34,963 bases of DNA from an uncultured Bacteroidota bacterium (GTDB lineage: Bacteria > Bacteroidota > Bacteroidia > Chitinophagales > Chitinophagaceae). Positions 17,436 to 26,465 of this stretch are shown here, piece by piece; the first letter of the stretch is position 1; every line of letters begins with the position of its first letter. Position numbers and translations under genes: made by a program. Below the pieces are notes generated by a model. The model was given only the letters and a program-made list of their open reading frames with translations. It had not been told where the DNA came from and ran no database searches. The stretch is from contig CAIRHQ010000201.1 in the NCBI GenBank assembly GCA_903878475.1, positions 1 through 34,963 on the forward strand, written 5' to 3'.

Positions 17436-20024
17436 ATGAAAAGAACATTATTCCTTTTTTTGCTGGTAACCTGTTTCGGTGGTTATAGTGCTCAGGCTCA
17501 ATTTACCCGCTATATCATTAAACTGAAAGACAAGGGCAGCAATCCATATTCGATCAGTAATCCTTCGCAATACCTTACGGCACGTTCCATTGCCCGCAGA
17601 ACCCGGTATGGGATCGCGATCGATAGTACCGATCTGCCGATCACCCCACGGTATATCGACAGTATTCGTTTAGCCGGTGCCGTTACCATTCTCAATGTGT
17701 CGAAATGGTTCAACCAGGTGGCCATTCAAACCACTGATGCCGCGGCACTGACCAAGATCAATGGATTCCCATTTGTATTGAGCGCCGCTCCTATCGGAGC
17801 TTTCAGCAATGGCCATCCCGAACAAAAAGTATTGGATGTTCCTACAAATTCATTGATCACCGGACCAGCCAGTCCGCAAAATGTAAATGATTTTTACAGT
17901 TATGGTCAGTCGTACGGACAGGTACATTTACACAACGGAGAGTTCCTGCATAACCGTGGATTCCGCGGACAAGGCATGCAGATGGCGATACTGGATGCCG
18001 GATTTTATCATTATTTAAGTTTACCCACTTTTGATAGTATGCGCAACAACAACCAGGTTTTGGGCACCTGGGATTTTGTGGCCGGAGATGCCAGTGTGGA
18101 TGAGGATAATTCTCATGGGATGAATTGCCTCAGTACCATTGCAGCCAATATGCCCGGTACATTTATGGGCACAGCACCCAAGACCTCATTTTATTTATAC
18201 CGCACAGAAGATGTGAATTCTGAATATCCGATCGAAGAACAGAACTGGGCAGCAGGCATTGAAAGAGCTGATAGTCTGGGAATAGATGTGTCGTCCACCT
18301 CATTGGGATATAATCAATTTGACAATGCAATTTTCAATCATACCTATGCCGACCTGAACGGCCATACCACCCTAAATGCGAAAGCAGCAATGATGGCTGC
18401 AAAGAAAGGGATCGTACTCAATTTTGCTGCCGGAAATGAAGGCAATAGTGCCTGGCATTATATCATTACTGCAGCCGATGCCGACAGCATCATTGCAGTG
18501 GGTGCGGTCAATACATCCGGCGTGGTAGGCAGTTTCAGCAGTTATGGCCCCAGCAGTGATGGAAGAATAAAACCCGACCTGTCGGCTGTTGGTGTAAATG
18601 CTGTAGTGGCCAATACCAGCAATGGGCAACCTACATTCGGCAGTGGAACTTCATTTGCTTGTCCGAACCTGGCAGGCCTTACCACTTGCCTCTGGCAGGC
18701 ATTTCCTGAAGTGAACAATATGAGTTTGATCAATGCCATGAAGCAATCGGCCAACCGGTATACTACTCCGGATAACCGTACGGGTTATGGTGTTCCTGAT
18801 ATGAAAAAATCATTTGTATTACTGATCAGGCAACTGTTCAGTAAATCGGTAACCTTGAATGCCTGCAATACTACCTTGCAATGGACCGCGAAATCAGATA
18901 CCGGGATCTCGGTAACCGTAGAAAGAAAATTGCCTACGGATATCAACTATGTGGCCATGAATACGCAAACCAGTGTTACGCCTTTTATTCAACGGAATTT
19001 TATTTATATCGATGACCTTACGGGAGTACCCGTGGGCAATATCAAGTATCGATTTAAAATGACCATTGCGGCAGATACCAGTTTTTATTTGGATTCAACT
19101 ACGGTTACCCTCAATCAAAGTTGTGTTCCTCAACCGGTGTTATCGGCTACTACAGTGGCTGCTTTCGGAACCATTTGTACTGGCAGCAGCAGTGCGGCAG
19201 GTTCATTTACGGTATCGGGTATCAACCTGCCTGCGGGCAATGTAGTGGTTGGTCCTTTGGCCGGATATAGTTTTGCTACCACTTCGGGTGGTGCTTACAC
19301 GGCTTCTTTGTCGATCGCACAAGCGGGCGGTACTTTTAATCAGGTTCTCTATGTTAAATTTTCACCGATGGCAGTACAGGCATATACCGGCAATATAACG
19401 GTAACGGTTGGTAGCACTTCCACCAATATTGCAGTATCGGGAAGCGGTATCAATACTGGCGCAACCATGTTTACCGGTGCGGCAAGCAGCATTACGGCCT
19501 ATACCGCAGCACTGGCAGGAAAGATCAGTGCGATCGGTTGCAGTGCGGTTAGCCCTTATGGAATTGAATACAGCAGTACCAATAATTTCCCTAATGGCAC
19601 CGGTACCAGGGTGGCAGCGGGTAGCAATGTAGCCGGTGATTACAGCATAGCGTTGGCGGGACTATCGCCCAATACCACCTACTATTACAAGGCTTACGGA
19701 GTGAACAGTGCAGGCAGTGCTTATGGCATTCAGCAAAATTTCACTACGCTGGGCATTCCCAATGTACTCACGATCTACAACAGTCCGATCGCGCATACCG
19801 GGCAGCTGCATTATTCCATCAGTGGAATTGTTTCAGGGAATTATGCCGTGCATATTTTCAATATCGCGGGACAACAGGTGTATAGCAAACAGGTTACCGT
19901 TACAGCAGGGTTCATTGATGAGCAGCTCAATATTCCGGTATACCTGGCAAGCGGCGTGTATACCTTACAGTTAACCAGTGCAGAACAGCATTTTAAACAG
20001 AAGAAATCTTTCTTGGTGCGGTAA
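17436..20024 (+). CDS. Subtilisin-like S8 peptidase with type A T9SS sorting domain
   Basis: 862 residues from ATG 17436, which gives a clean signal peptide (M-K-R-T-L-F..., cleavage after A-Q-A before Q-F). In-frame codons upstream overlap fabH and are not used. The catalytic triad is visible: Asp187 (A-I-L-D-A-G), His227 (N-S-H-G-M) and Ser406 (G-T-S-F-A-C-P), with oxyanion Asn334 (A-A-G-N-E-G). Residues about 22-160 are a propeptide-like region, 180-470 the peptidase, then about 500-590 a beta domain, 600-690 an Ig-like domain, 695-780 a fibronectin-III-like domain (L-S-P-N-T-T-Y-Y-Y-K-A-Y-G), and about 785-862 the type A sorting domain (F-N-I-A-G-Q-Q-V, L-A-S-G-V-Y-T-L-Q-L, K-K-S-F-L-V-R). 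It is expected outside the cell or anchored on its surface after passage through SprA. It ends 14 nt from the convergent methyltransferase gene. Confidence 0.93.
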   Translation: MKRTLFLFLLVTCFGGYSAQAQFTRYIIKLKDKGSNPYSISNPSQYLTARSIARRTRYGIAIDSTDLPITPRYIDSIRLAGAVTILNVSKWFNQVAIQTTDAAALTKINGFPFVLSAAPIGAFSNGHPEQKVLDVPTNSLITGPASPQNVNDFYSYGQSYGQVHLHNGEFLHNRGFRGQGMQMAILDAGFYHYLSLPTFDSMRNNNQVLGTWDFVAGDASVDEDNSHGMNCLSTIAANMPGTFMGTAPKTSFYLYRTEDVNSEYPIEEQNWAAGIERADSLGIDVSSTSLGYNQFDNAIFNHTYADLNGHTTLNAKAAMMAAKKGIVLNFAAGNEGNSAWHYIITAADADSIIAVGAVNTSGVVGSFSSYGPSSDGRIKPDLSAVGVNAVVANTSNGQPTFGSGTSFACPNLAGLTTCLWQAFPEVNNMSLINAMKQSANRYTTPDNRTGYGVPDMKKSFVLLIRQLFSKSVTLNACNTTLQWTAKSDTGISVTVERKLPTDINYVAMNTQTSVTPFIQRNFIYIDDLTGVPVGNIKYRFKMTIAADTSFYLDSTTVTLNQSCVPQPVLSATTVAAFGTICTGSSSAAGSFTVSGINLPAGNVVVGPLAGYSFATTSGGAYTASLSIAQAGGTFNQVLYVKFSPMAVQAYTGNITVTVGSTSTNIAVSGSGINTGATMFTGAASSITAYTAALAGKISAIGCSAVSPYGIEYSSTNNFPNGTGTRVAAGSNVAGDYSIALAGLSPNTTYYYKAYGVNSAGSAYGIQQNFTTLGIPNVLTIYNSPIAHTGQLHYSISGIVSGNYAVHIFNIAGQQVYSKQVTVTAGFIDEQLNIPVYLASGVYTLQLTSAEQHFKQKKSFLVR

Positions 20025-20038
20025 AAAAATCAGCCGGA

Positions 20039-21208
20039 TCATTTTTTAAACACGGCGGCAAACATACTATCGGCCTTGTTATCATGGCCTTTCCATAATT
20101 CCACTTGCAGCAATTGCAGGTGGAATTTTTGTTTGATAAAGTCCAGCATGGCTTCATTCTCTTGCCGGAACACTGAACAAGTGATGTATACCAACAATCC
20201 GCCGGCTTGCAGGTGCGGAATGGCACCCGATACGATCTGTTGTTGCCGCTGGGCAAAATCAGCAATGGTTGCCAGTTTAAATCCCATCAGTTGCTCGGGG
20301 GTACGGCTCCAGGTACCGCTGCCAGTGCAGGGTACATCACAGAGGATCAATGAATAGTTTGAAATAGCATTGTTTGGTCTTTCGGGATCACTGATATCGG
20401 CCACGAAGGCATTGGCGGCATGAATGCCTGCCCGAGAGAATCTGTTCTCCAGATTGACCAGGATGCTTTTGCGTATATCGGAAACCGTTAGTTCTACTTT
20501 TCCCTTCAACAGATCGTACAGCAGGATCGACTTTCCTCCACTGGCCGCACAGCAATCCCAAGCCTGAACAGGTTGCGGCAATTCCGGAACCAGGGGCAAT
20601 AAAAAATCGAGCACCCGTTGTGAGTGCAGGTCTTGCACCACCACTTCCTGATCCAGTGTCAGCAAGGCATCCAATTTTGAACCATTGGGTAAGGCCACCG
20701 TGGAAGTTCCGATTTCCCTGAAGGACAGATTGGAAGCTTGTAATTTTTTAATGACCTGATCATGATGACCCGGCCTGATCCGTAAATACAGTTCGGGTTG
20801 TTGTAAAAAAGAAGCTGCATAGGATGCTGCCGGAATGCCCTCGCTCAAATGATCTCCCCAGGGAAATATAGAAGCTATATCAAATGGAGGAACAACCAAT
20901 TTGCATTTTTCGGCGGCAGGCAGTTGAATCTGTGCATTCCAGTCGGGCCGGTGAAATTGTAAAAAAGCACTATCCTGTTGTTCGCATAAAAAACATGCAA
21001 GGATCACCCGTTGAGCGGTATCCATATCCCGCAAGGCTTTCCCGAGCCGGTAATAATGATAGCAAAGGGTTGAAATTTGTTTGCGGTCGGTGGAACCATA
21101 TTTTTTTTGTGCCGAAAAAAATTGTTTCAGGTGTACGGACAGCGGAAGGCTGCCGGTATACGACCCGATGATGTTCACGGATGTTTGCAAATATGATTGG
21201 TAACGCAC
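20039..21208 (-). CDS. RsmB/NOP-family RNA (cytosine-C5) methyltransferase
   Basis: 389 residues. Residues 1-100 are a helical NusB-like or RNA-binding region. The SAM-binding motif is C-C-A-A-S-G-G-K-S at 219-227. Catalytic motif IV is D-V-P-C-T-G-S-G-T (Cys294) and motif VI is Y-I-T-C-S-V-F (Cys344), the two-cysteine arrangement of m5C methyltransferases such as RsmB (16S rRNA C967). The start is a GTG at 21208 (M-R-Y-Q-S-Y-L); no nearby ATG would keep the N-terminal domain. The exact rRNA or tRNA position cannot be assigned from sequence. Its stop is 14 nt from the stop of the convergent subtilase, and a repeat-rich spacer separates it from odhB upstream. Confidence 0.9.
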   Translation of the reverse strand: MRYQSYLQTSVNIIGSYTGSLPLSVHLKQFFSAQKKYGSTDRKQISTLCYHYYRLGKALRDMDTAQRVILACFLCEQQDSAFLQFHRPDWNAQIQLPAAEKCKLVVPPFDIASIFPWGDHLSEGIPAASYAASFLQQPELYLRIRPGHHDQVIKKLQASNLSFREIGTSTVALPNGSKLDALLTLDQEVVVQDLHSQRVLDFLLPLVPELPQPVQAWDCCAASGGKSILLYDLLKGKVELTVSDIRKSILVNLENRFSRAGIHAANAFVADISDPERPNNAISNYSLILCDVPCTGSGTWSRTPEQLMGFKLATIADFAQRQQQIVSGAIPHLQAGGLLVYITCSVFRQENEAMLDFIKQKFHLQLLQVELWKGHDNKADSMFAAVFKK

Positions 21209-21502
21209 GCTACAAAAATAAAGCCTGCAGGGTTAACAGCAGGTTTAATATTATGGGTGCCGAAAATGATTAGCCAGTTTATGCCATATTTTCAACTTTT
21301 CGATATGCTTCGACAGCTCATCGACATGCTGCGACAACTCTTCGACAACTCTTCGACAAGCTCAGAGTGACAAGCCCAGAGTGACAAGCCCAGAGTGACA
21401 AGCTCAGAGTGACAAGCTCAGAGTGACAAGAGCATGACAATATAATTACGTCAATTTAACAACAGAAATATGAATGGATTTTCAGATGAGGATCACAAAT
21501 GA
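21209..21502. other. Intergenic spacer with short tandem repeats
   Basis: A 294-nt gap between odhB and the methyltransferase gene. It contains a graded array: about five degenerate 10-11-bp units of the CGACAACTCTT kind (21301-21353) leading into five 14-bp units (21355-21424). I see no gene, clear terminator or convincing promoter. Confidence 0.7.
21355..21424. repeat. Five head-to-tail 14-bp repeats GACAAG(C/C)(T/C)CAGAGT
   Basis: Units at 21355, 21369, 21383, 21397 and 21411 read GACAAGCTCAGAGT or GACAAGCCCAGAGT. A broken sixth unit (GACAAGAGCATGAC) follows. Units have no spacers, so this is a minisatellite, not a CRISPR. The phrase TTCGACAAGCTCAGAGTGACA resembles a dispersed intergenic sequence common in many bacterial genomes. 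Confidence 0.9.
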
Positions 21503-22705
21503 TCAGAGTTCGAGCAATGATCTTACCGGGTCTTTTCCAAATAACATCAGGGCAGGATTTTCGAGTAATTCTTTTACCCGCACCAGGAATCCAACCGATT
21601 CCCTTCCATCGATGATGCGGTGATCATAACTGAGTGCCAGGTACATCATGGGCCTGATGACCACTTGACCATTGATGGCCATGGGCCTGTCTTGTATCTT
21701 ATGCATACCCAGTATGGCAGATTGTGGAATATTGATGATGGGCGTACTCATCAGAGAACCAAATACCCCTCCATTGGTGATGGTAAAGGTTCCTCCTGCC
21801 ATTTCTTCAATGGTGAGTTTATTGTCTCTTGCCTTGGCGGCAACTGCAGCCACTTGTAGTTCAATACCGGCCATACTCAAACTTTCTGCATTGCGAATGA
21901 CCGGAACTACCAATCCGCGTGGAGCACTAACGGCAATGGATATGTCACAATAATCATGGTATTTGACCTGGTCGCCATCGAGGCTGGCATTCACGGAAGG
22001 CCATTCCAACAAAGCAAAACTGCAGGCCTTGGTGAAAAAGCTCATGAAGCCCAGGTTTACGGCATGGGCCTCCTTGAATTTGTCTTTATACTTCGTGCGT
22101 ATCTCCATGATCGCGCTCATGTCTACCTCATTGAAAGTGGTAAGCATGGCGGTTGTGTTCTTGGATTCCACCAGTCTTCTGCTGAGGGTTTTCCGGAGCA
22201 CGCTCATTTTTTCAGTCCTTTCATTTCTGCCGAACAAGGTTAATCCGGGTTGTGTACCAGGATGGTTCAGGGCATCCAGCACATCCTGTTTCATGATCTT
22301 TCCATTGGTTCCGCTGGGAGTGAGGGTGGAGATATCCAGTTTTTTTTCGGCGATGATGGCAGCTGCTACCGGACTGGCATGATGTTCGGATTGAACTGCA
22401 GTTGTTGGCTGAGCTGTTGATTTTGCTGTATTGGCTGTTGATTGAACAGGAATTGTTTCAGGTCTTTTGGCTTCTGTATCGATCCTGCAGATCAGGTCGC
22501 CGATGGCTAAACTATCCCCTTCCTTGGCGATCAGTTGAACCGCGCCAGCCTGTTCAGCATTCACTTCAAAGCTGGCTTTTTCGCTTTCCAGTTCAGCGAT
22601 CACCTCATCTCTATCTACCCATTCTCCTTCTTTCCTGAGCCATTTTGCCAGGGTAACTTCCTGAATGCTTTCGCCCACAGAAGGGACCTTTATTTCAATT
22701 GCCAT
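21503..22705 (-). CDS. odhB: Dihydrolipoyllysine-residue succinyltransferase (2-oxoglutarate dehydrogenase E2)
   Basis: 400 residues. Residues 1-77 are a lipoyl domain with Lys43 in E-S-E-K-A-S-F as the lipoylation site. A Thr/Ala/Gln-rich linker follows (about 80-108), then the E3-binding domain (about 109-146; [10 protein letters not shown]) and the catalytic domain (about 165-400) with His362 and Asp366 in D-H-R-I-I-D-G. The single lipoyl domain and G-E-S-I-Q-E-V start fit OdhB/SucB more than the pyruvate E2. It transfers succinyl groups to CoA in the TCA cycle. The E1 gene (sucA), often adjacent in other bacteria, is not next to it here. The neighbour upstream is the sigma factor gene (132 nt away), same strand. 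Confidence 0.94.
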   Translation of the reverse strand: MAIEIKVPSVGESIQEVTLAKWLRKEGEWVDRDEVIAELESEKASFEVNAEQAGAVQLIAKEGDSLAIGDLICRIDTEAKRPETIPVQSTANTAKSTAQPTTAVQSEHHASPVAAAIIAEKKLDISTLTPSGTNGKIMKQDVLDALNHPGTQPGLTLFGRNERTEKMSVLRKTLSRRLVESKNTTAMLTTFNEVDMSAIMEIRTKYKDKFKEAHAVNLGFMSFFTKACSFALLEWPSVNASLDGDQVKYHDYCDISIAVSAPRGLVVPVIRNAESLSMAGIELQVAAVAAKARDNKLTIEEMAGGTFTITNGGVFGSLMSTPIINIPQSAILGMHKIQDRPMAINGQVVIRPMMYLALSYDHRIIDGRESVGFLVRVKELLENPALMLFGKDPVRSLLEL

Positions 22706-22837
22706 GCTGATGAATTATTTATTGAGCAAATTTCGGGGAAATAACAGGATAATTACAAATGAATTCATGCAACTGCTCCAAAGTTGGAACATTAAATTCA
22801 ACCTGATAGAAAATCATTGAAATTGTGCAACCGGCAA

Positions 22838-23713
22838 CTACGTGCCCAGATATGCTTTTAACAGTTTGCAGCGTGATGCTGTCCGCAATTTGGTGATGGC
22901 TTTATCCTTGATCTGTCGAACCCTTTCGCGGGTGAGGTTAAAATGTTCGCCGATATCTTCAAGGCTCAGCGCATGATCTACCCCGATCCCAAAGAAATAA
23001 CGGATCACCTCCTTCTGCCTTTCTGTTAGGGTGCTCAGCGAGCGGTCGATCTCTGTTTTCAGTGATGCTATGAAGACCAGCTCATTATCTGTACTTACGG
23101 CATTATGATTTACCAGCACATCAATAAGGGTGCTGTCTTCCCCATCGGATAAAGGCTGGTCCATGCTTACATGCCTGGCTCCCACACCCAGTGTGGCGGC
23201 AATCTCTTCGGGATCCATATCCAGCAAGAAACCCAGTTCTTCCGGTGTTGGCTCCCGCTCAAATTCCTGTTCTAATTGAGAAAATGCTTTACTGATGCGA
23301 TTGGTAAGCCCTACTTTATTCAGGGGCAGTCGAACGATCCTGGATTGTTCGGCCAAAGCTTGTAGAATACTTTGGCGGATCCACCATACTGCATAGGAGA
23401 TAAATTTAAAACCACGGGTTTCATCAAAACGTTGAGCAGCCTTTATGAGTCCGAGATTTCCTTCATTGATTAAGTCGGGTAAGGTTAATCCCTGGTTCTG
23501 ATATTGTTTGGCCACAGAAACAACAAAACGGAGATTGGCCTTGGTAAGTTTTTCTAAAGCGATTGCATCGCCTTGTTTGATGCGGATAGCGAGTTTTACT
23601 TCTTCTTCAGGACTGATCAATTCTACTTTTCCGATCTCTTGTAGATATTTTTCTAAACTCTGGCTTTCACGATTGGTGATAGACTTAGTGATCTTTAGCT
23701 GACGCATACTCAT
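22838..23713 (-). CDS. rpoD: RNA polymerase sigma-70 factor, RpoD/SigA-like
   Basis: 291 residues. The short form without region 1.1 is usual for the Bacteroidota housekeeping sigma factor. Region 1.2 is at about 13-48 ([15 protein letters not shown]), region 2 at about 55-125 ([22 protein letters not shown]), region 3 at about 134-210, and region 4 at about 224-278 with the -35-binding helix-turn-helix at 251-272 (R-E-R-V-R-Q-I-K). ATG 23713 is the longest start; ATG 23707 gives M-R-Q-L-K-I-T, the start I know for the family, and is equally or more likely. Regions 3 and 4 ([13 protein letters not shown]) seem a little off the commonest sequence, so a second RpoD-like paralog elsewhere is possible. 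Confidence 0.9.
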   Translation of the reverse strand: MSMRQLKITKSITNRESQSLEKYLQEIGKVELISPEEEVKLAIRIKQGDAIALEKLTKANLRFVVSVAKQYQNQGLTLPDLINEGNLGLIKAAQRFDETRGFKFISYAVWWIRQSILQALAEQSRIVRLPLNKVGLTNRISKAFSQLEQEFEREPTPEELGFLLDMDPEEIAATLGVGARHVSMDQPLSDGEDSTLIDVLVNHNAVSTDNELVFIASLKTEIDRSLSTLTERQKEVIRYFFGIGVDHALSLEDIGEHFNLTRERVRQIKDKAITKLRTASRCKLLKAYLGT

Positions 23714-23919
23714 AAGCCTGCATTTTTAAGTTTCAGTAGTAAAAAAAACAGAATGGGTTAAATTCTTGTTAAAAAACATCTTATCCTTAAACGTAATTTA
23801 TGTTATTTACTATATGAAGCCAAAATTTTCTTTCCTAAAATCCTCTATTCCAGCATGTTGAAAGTCGTTTTGTTTAATTTTTTAGCGCAAACATTTAACA
23901 AAAAAAATTAATTAAATAC

Positions 23920-23949
23920 TTTGTTTCGTAGATTATTTTGGTATTATTG
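23920..23949 (+). promoter_or_regulatory. Candidate Bacteroidota promoter for the START-like gene
   Basis: TTTG (23920-23923), an 18-nt gap, then TATTATTG (23942-23949), one mismatch from TAnnTTTG. The ATG is 31 nt further on. The rest of the 267-nt divergent spacer (23714-23980) is AT-rich and shows nothing else I can name. Confidence 0.45.
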
Positions 23950-23980
23950 CAGCAATTAGTGGAATTACTAAAAAAAGATA

Positions 23981-24361
23981 ATGAGTAAGAAAGTTTTGTA
24001 CACATTGGAATACCCGGTTAGATGTTCGCCCGGCATTTTATACGATTTTTTACGAACCCCTGCTGGATTGCAGGAGTGGTTTGCTGATAAAGTTGATGAG
24101 AAGGATAATGTTTTCAGTTTTTCATGGAATGGCACCGACGAGAAAGCCGTATTACTGGAAAGCGAAGAAGATAAGTTTGTGAAGTTCCGCTGGAATTATC
24201 AAACCAAGGATGAATACTTTGAATTCAGGATCGATAAATCAGAAGTCACTAACCAAACCATCCTGATCGTAAAAGATTTTGCCGATAAGAAAGAGATCAA
24301 AGACCAGAGCCAGTTATGGGAATATCAGGTTAAGGATCTATTTCACCGCCTCGGTAGTTAA
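23981..24361 (+). CDS. START-like domain protein, Bacteroidota type
   Basis: 126 residues covering a single START/AHSA1-like helix-grip fold: N-terminal strand K-V-L-Y-T-L-E-Y-P-V, then S-P-G-I-L-Y-D-F-L-R-T-P-A-G-L-Q-E-W-F, a run of antiparallel strands (F-S-F-S-W-N-G, F-V-K-F-R-W-N, Y-F-E-F-R-I), and a long C-terminal helix ending F-H-R-L-G-S. The fold binds small hydrophobic ligands in other proteins, but the ligand here is unknown. The protein appears soluble and cytoplasmic. The gene is divergent from the sigma factor gene, and its stop codon overlaps that of the convergent hypothetical gene. Confidence 0.88.
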   Translation: MSKKVLYTLEYPVRCSPGILYDFLRTPAGLQEWFADKVDEKDNVFSFSWNGTDEKAVLLESEEDKFVKFRWNYQTKDEYFEFRIDKSEVTNQTILIVKDFADKKEIKDQSQLWEYQVKDLFHRLGS

Positions 24362-24972
24362 TCCTGCAGCAGATCCATCATCATCAAAATATGTTGTGCC
24401 AATATACCTGGCATTTCATTGACATGCTGCAAAGGAAATTTTACAGCCAGTTTCATAAAATTTTGCTGAGCCAATATCGCGTTTATATCGGAAATTTTTA
24501 AAGCGGTGATCGCCTGATAATTTTCCGGTTCAAAATGATGTTGCCATGGATCTTCGTTTATGCATAGGCAGCACCCAAATTGTTCAGCCTTTTGGATATG
24601 CTTCATGATATTGGCTTCAAACTGCAGCTTGTAGATACCTGCCAGGTGCAGGGTACAACTATAAAAATTCCCCCACCAAAACATGGACCGGATGGCAAAG
24701 ATATCGGCCTTGCCTAATCTCGCCGGATAATCGAGTATCACGTATGGTAGTCCGAGGTAATTTTCTCCTTTCGTTATTTTTGGACTAGCTTTCCTTATCT
24801 CTTCCGGTAAAACAACTGCCTTACTTAAGATCCTGTCTTGTACTGTTTCGGCAATATGGGAAAACATGTTCACTGTTTTATCCATAATACTACGTTTCGT
24901 TAAAATCCAGTCGCGGTTAGAAACCAGTTGCAGTTCATCCGCTGAAAGAGTTATTTTTGTATCTGATGACAT
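24358..24972 (-). CDS. Hypothetical protein
   Basis: 204 residues, no family recognised. It has no signal peptide. The N-terminus is acidic to amphipathic (L-S-A-D-E-L-Q-L-V), followed by R-D-W-I-L-T-K-R and a helix. The centre has an aromatic stretch R-S-M-F-W-W-G-N-F-Y-S, and Cys residues occur at C-T-L-H and G-C-C-L-C. The C-terminus is helical (P-G-I-L-A-Q-H-I-L-M-M-M-D-L-L). The regular coding pattern over 615 nt and the tight fit between its neighbours support a real gene. It is divergent from the permease gene (31 nt between starts), so the two may share a control region. The W/Y/C-rich middle could bind a ligand, but that is a guess. Confidence 0.75.
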   Translation of the reverse strand: MSSDTKITLSADELQLVSNRDWILTKRSIMDKTVNMFSHIAETVQDRILSKAVVLPEEIRKASPKITKGENYLGLPYVILDYPARLGKADIFAIRSMFWWGNFYSCTLHLAGIYKLQFEANIMKHIQKAEQFGCCLCINEDPWQHHFEPENYQAITALKISDINAILAQQNFMKLAVKFPLQHVNEMPGILAQHILMMMDLLQD

Positions 24973-25003
24973 TTGCCAAACTTACAAAATAAGACCAGTC
25001 TTC

Positions 25004-26455
25004 GTGATAAAGAAATTAGACAAACTCATTCTTAAATCTTTCCTCGGGCCATTTGTGGTCACGTTCTTTATCGCCTATTTTGTTTTGATGATGCAGAGCC
25101 TCTGGAAATATATTGATGACCTGGTGGGAAAGGGTCTCGATTTTGCTACCATCGGTTTATTTCTTTGGTATGTGAGTGCATCGCTGCTTACGCTGGCCAT
25201 GCCTATTGCGATCCTCATCTCTTCCATCATGACCTTTGGCAACCTTGGGGAAAGTTTTGAGCTGGTGGCCATCAAATCATCCGGTATTTCCCTGCTACGA
25301 TTCATGCGCCCGTTGATCGTTGTAGCCATTTTGCTGAGTGGTGTCACTTTCCTGTTTGCGAATTATGTGATCCCCTATGCCAACCTGAAATTTGTTACCC
25401 TATACAATGATATTTATTATAAAAAGCCCGCCTTTGATCTGAAAGAAGGTGTGTTCTTTACCCATATCCCCAGATATGCCATCAAAGTGCAGAAGAAAGA
25501 TCCGGATGGCAAGACCATTCATAATGTACTCATATATGAACAGGACAATACCCTTCAAGACAATTGCATTGTGGCTGAAAAAGGGGTGATGAAAATTTCG
25601 GACGATAAGCGATTCCTTGAATTCAATCTGGAGAACGGTTATCGCTATCAGGAAAGAGGAAATTCACTGGACACGGCCACTGAGTTCATCCGGCTTGGAT
25701 TTAGTTCTTTTAAAAAACTCTTCGACCTTAGTTCCCTGCAAAAACAAAACACCAACGACAGTATTTACCGTACTAATTATAAAATGTTGAGTGTAAAGCA
25801 ACTCAACCATTCCATTGATTCGATCAAGAGGATAGACGACAGCTTGTCTAAAAAACTGAATCTGGAAATTGTTTCTTATATGCATCATTTCAATATTCCC
25901 GACAGTATCCGTAAAAAAGTTCCGGTGATGAGTAAAGCGCCACTCAAACTTGACCGGCTAATTCCTGATTCACTGCGGTTGAATGTATACAATGATGCCA
26001 TCAGCATTGCCAGCAACCTTCGATTTAGTTTTCAAAATACCGGGACTGAAATAGACACCCATTTATACGATATCCGTTATCACAATATTGAATGGCATAG
26101 AAAATTCTCTTTGTCCATGGCTTGCCTTGTGCTTTTCTTTATCGGAGCACCGCTGGGTTCTATTATCCGCAAGGGTGGACTGGGCATGCCCTTGGTAGTG
26201 GCCATCATTTTCTTTTTGATTTTTCACTTGCTGAATATGTTTGGTGAAAAGTTTGTAAAGGAAGGATTGGCTTCCCCCCTAATTGGTATGTGGCTGGCGG
26301 TGATCGTATTGATCCCGGTGGGCATTTTTCTCACGTACAAGGCCATGCACGATTCCCAGCTTTTCAGCAAGGAATTTTATTACCGCTCTTTCAACAAAAT
26401 TCGTTTGCTTTTGAGTACATTTAATAAGCCTAAGTCCACCAACGTTCCTGATTAA
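25004..26455 (+). CDS. LptF/LptG-family permease (YjgP/YjgQ)
   Basis: 483 residues from a GTG at 25004, giving the usual start K-K-L-D-K-L-I-L-K-S-F-L-G-P-F; in-frame codons further up run through the divergent gene and are rejected. Three N-terminal membrane segments (about 12-34, 48-74, 100-122), a large periplasmic beta domain (about 125-365), and three C-terminal segments (about 366-390, 396-415, 425-446; I-G-A-P-L-G-S-I-I-R-K-G-G is characteristic). In the Lpt system two such proteins with the LptB ATPase extract lipopolysaccharide from the inner membrane. Members often occur singly in Bacteroidota, so whether this one acts as LptF or LptG is not fixed. The middle domain is longer than in proteobacterial proteins. 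The superoxide dismutase gene follows after 10 nt, probably in one operon. Confidence 0.9.
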   Translation: MIKKLDKLILKSFLGPFVVTFFIAYFVLMMQSLWKYIDDLVGKGLDFATIGLFLWYVSASLLTLAMPIAILISSIMTFGNLGESFELVAIKSSGISLLRFMRPLIVVAILLSGVTFLFANYVIPYANLKFVTLYNDIYYKKPAFDLKEGVFFTHIPRYAIKVQKKDPDGKTIHNVLIYEQDNTLQDNCIVAEKGVMKISDDKRFLEFNLENGYRYQERGNSLDTATEFIRLGFSSFKKLFDLSSLQKQNTNDSIYRTNYKMLSVKQLNHSIDSIKRIDDSLSKKLNLEIVSYMHHFNIPDSIRKKVPVMSKAPLKLDRLIPDSLRLNVYNDAISIASNLRFSFQNTGTEIDTHLYDIRYHNIEWHRKFSLSMACLVLFFIGAPLGSIIRKGGLGMPLVVAIIFFLIFHLLNMFGEKFVKEGLASPLIGMWLAVIVLIPVGIFLTYKAMHDSQLFSKEFYYRSFNKIRLLLSTFNKPKSTNVPD

Positions 26456-26465
26456 ATAAAATATT

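Noticed and set aside
21355-21424. CRISPR array
   Set aside because: The units are 14 bp with no spacers and no cas genes nearby; it is a minisatellite.
21503-23713. odhB and the sigma factor gene as a functional operon
   Set aside because: They are on the same strand but separated by 132 nt with no functional link; co-transcription cannot be shown.
24866-25003. Longer N-terminus of the LptF/G permease
   Set aside because: It would overlap the divergent hypothetical gene; GTG 25004 gives the usual K-K-L-D-K-L-I start.
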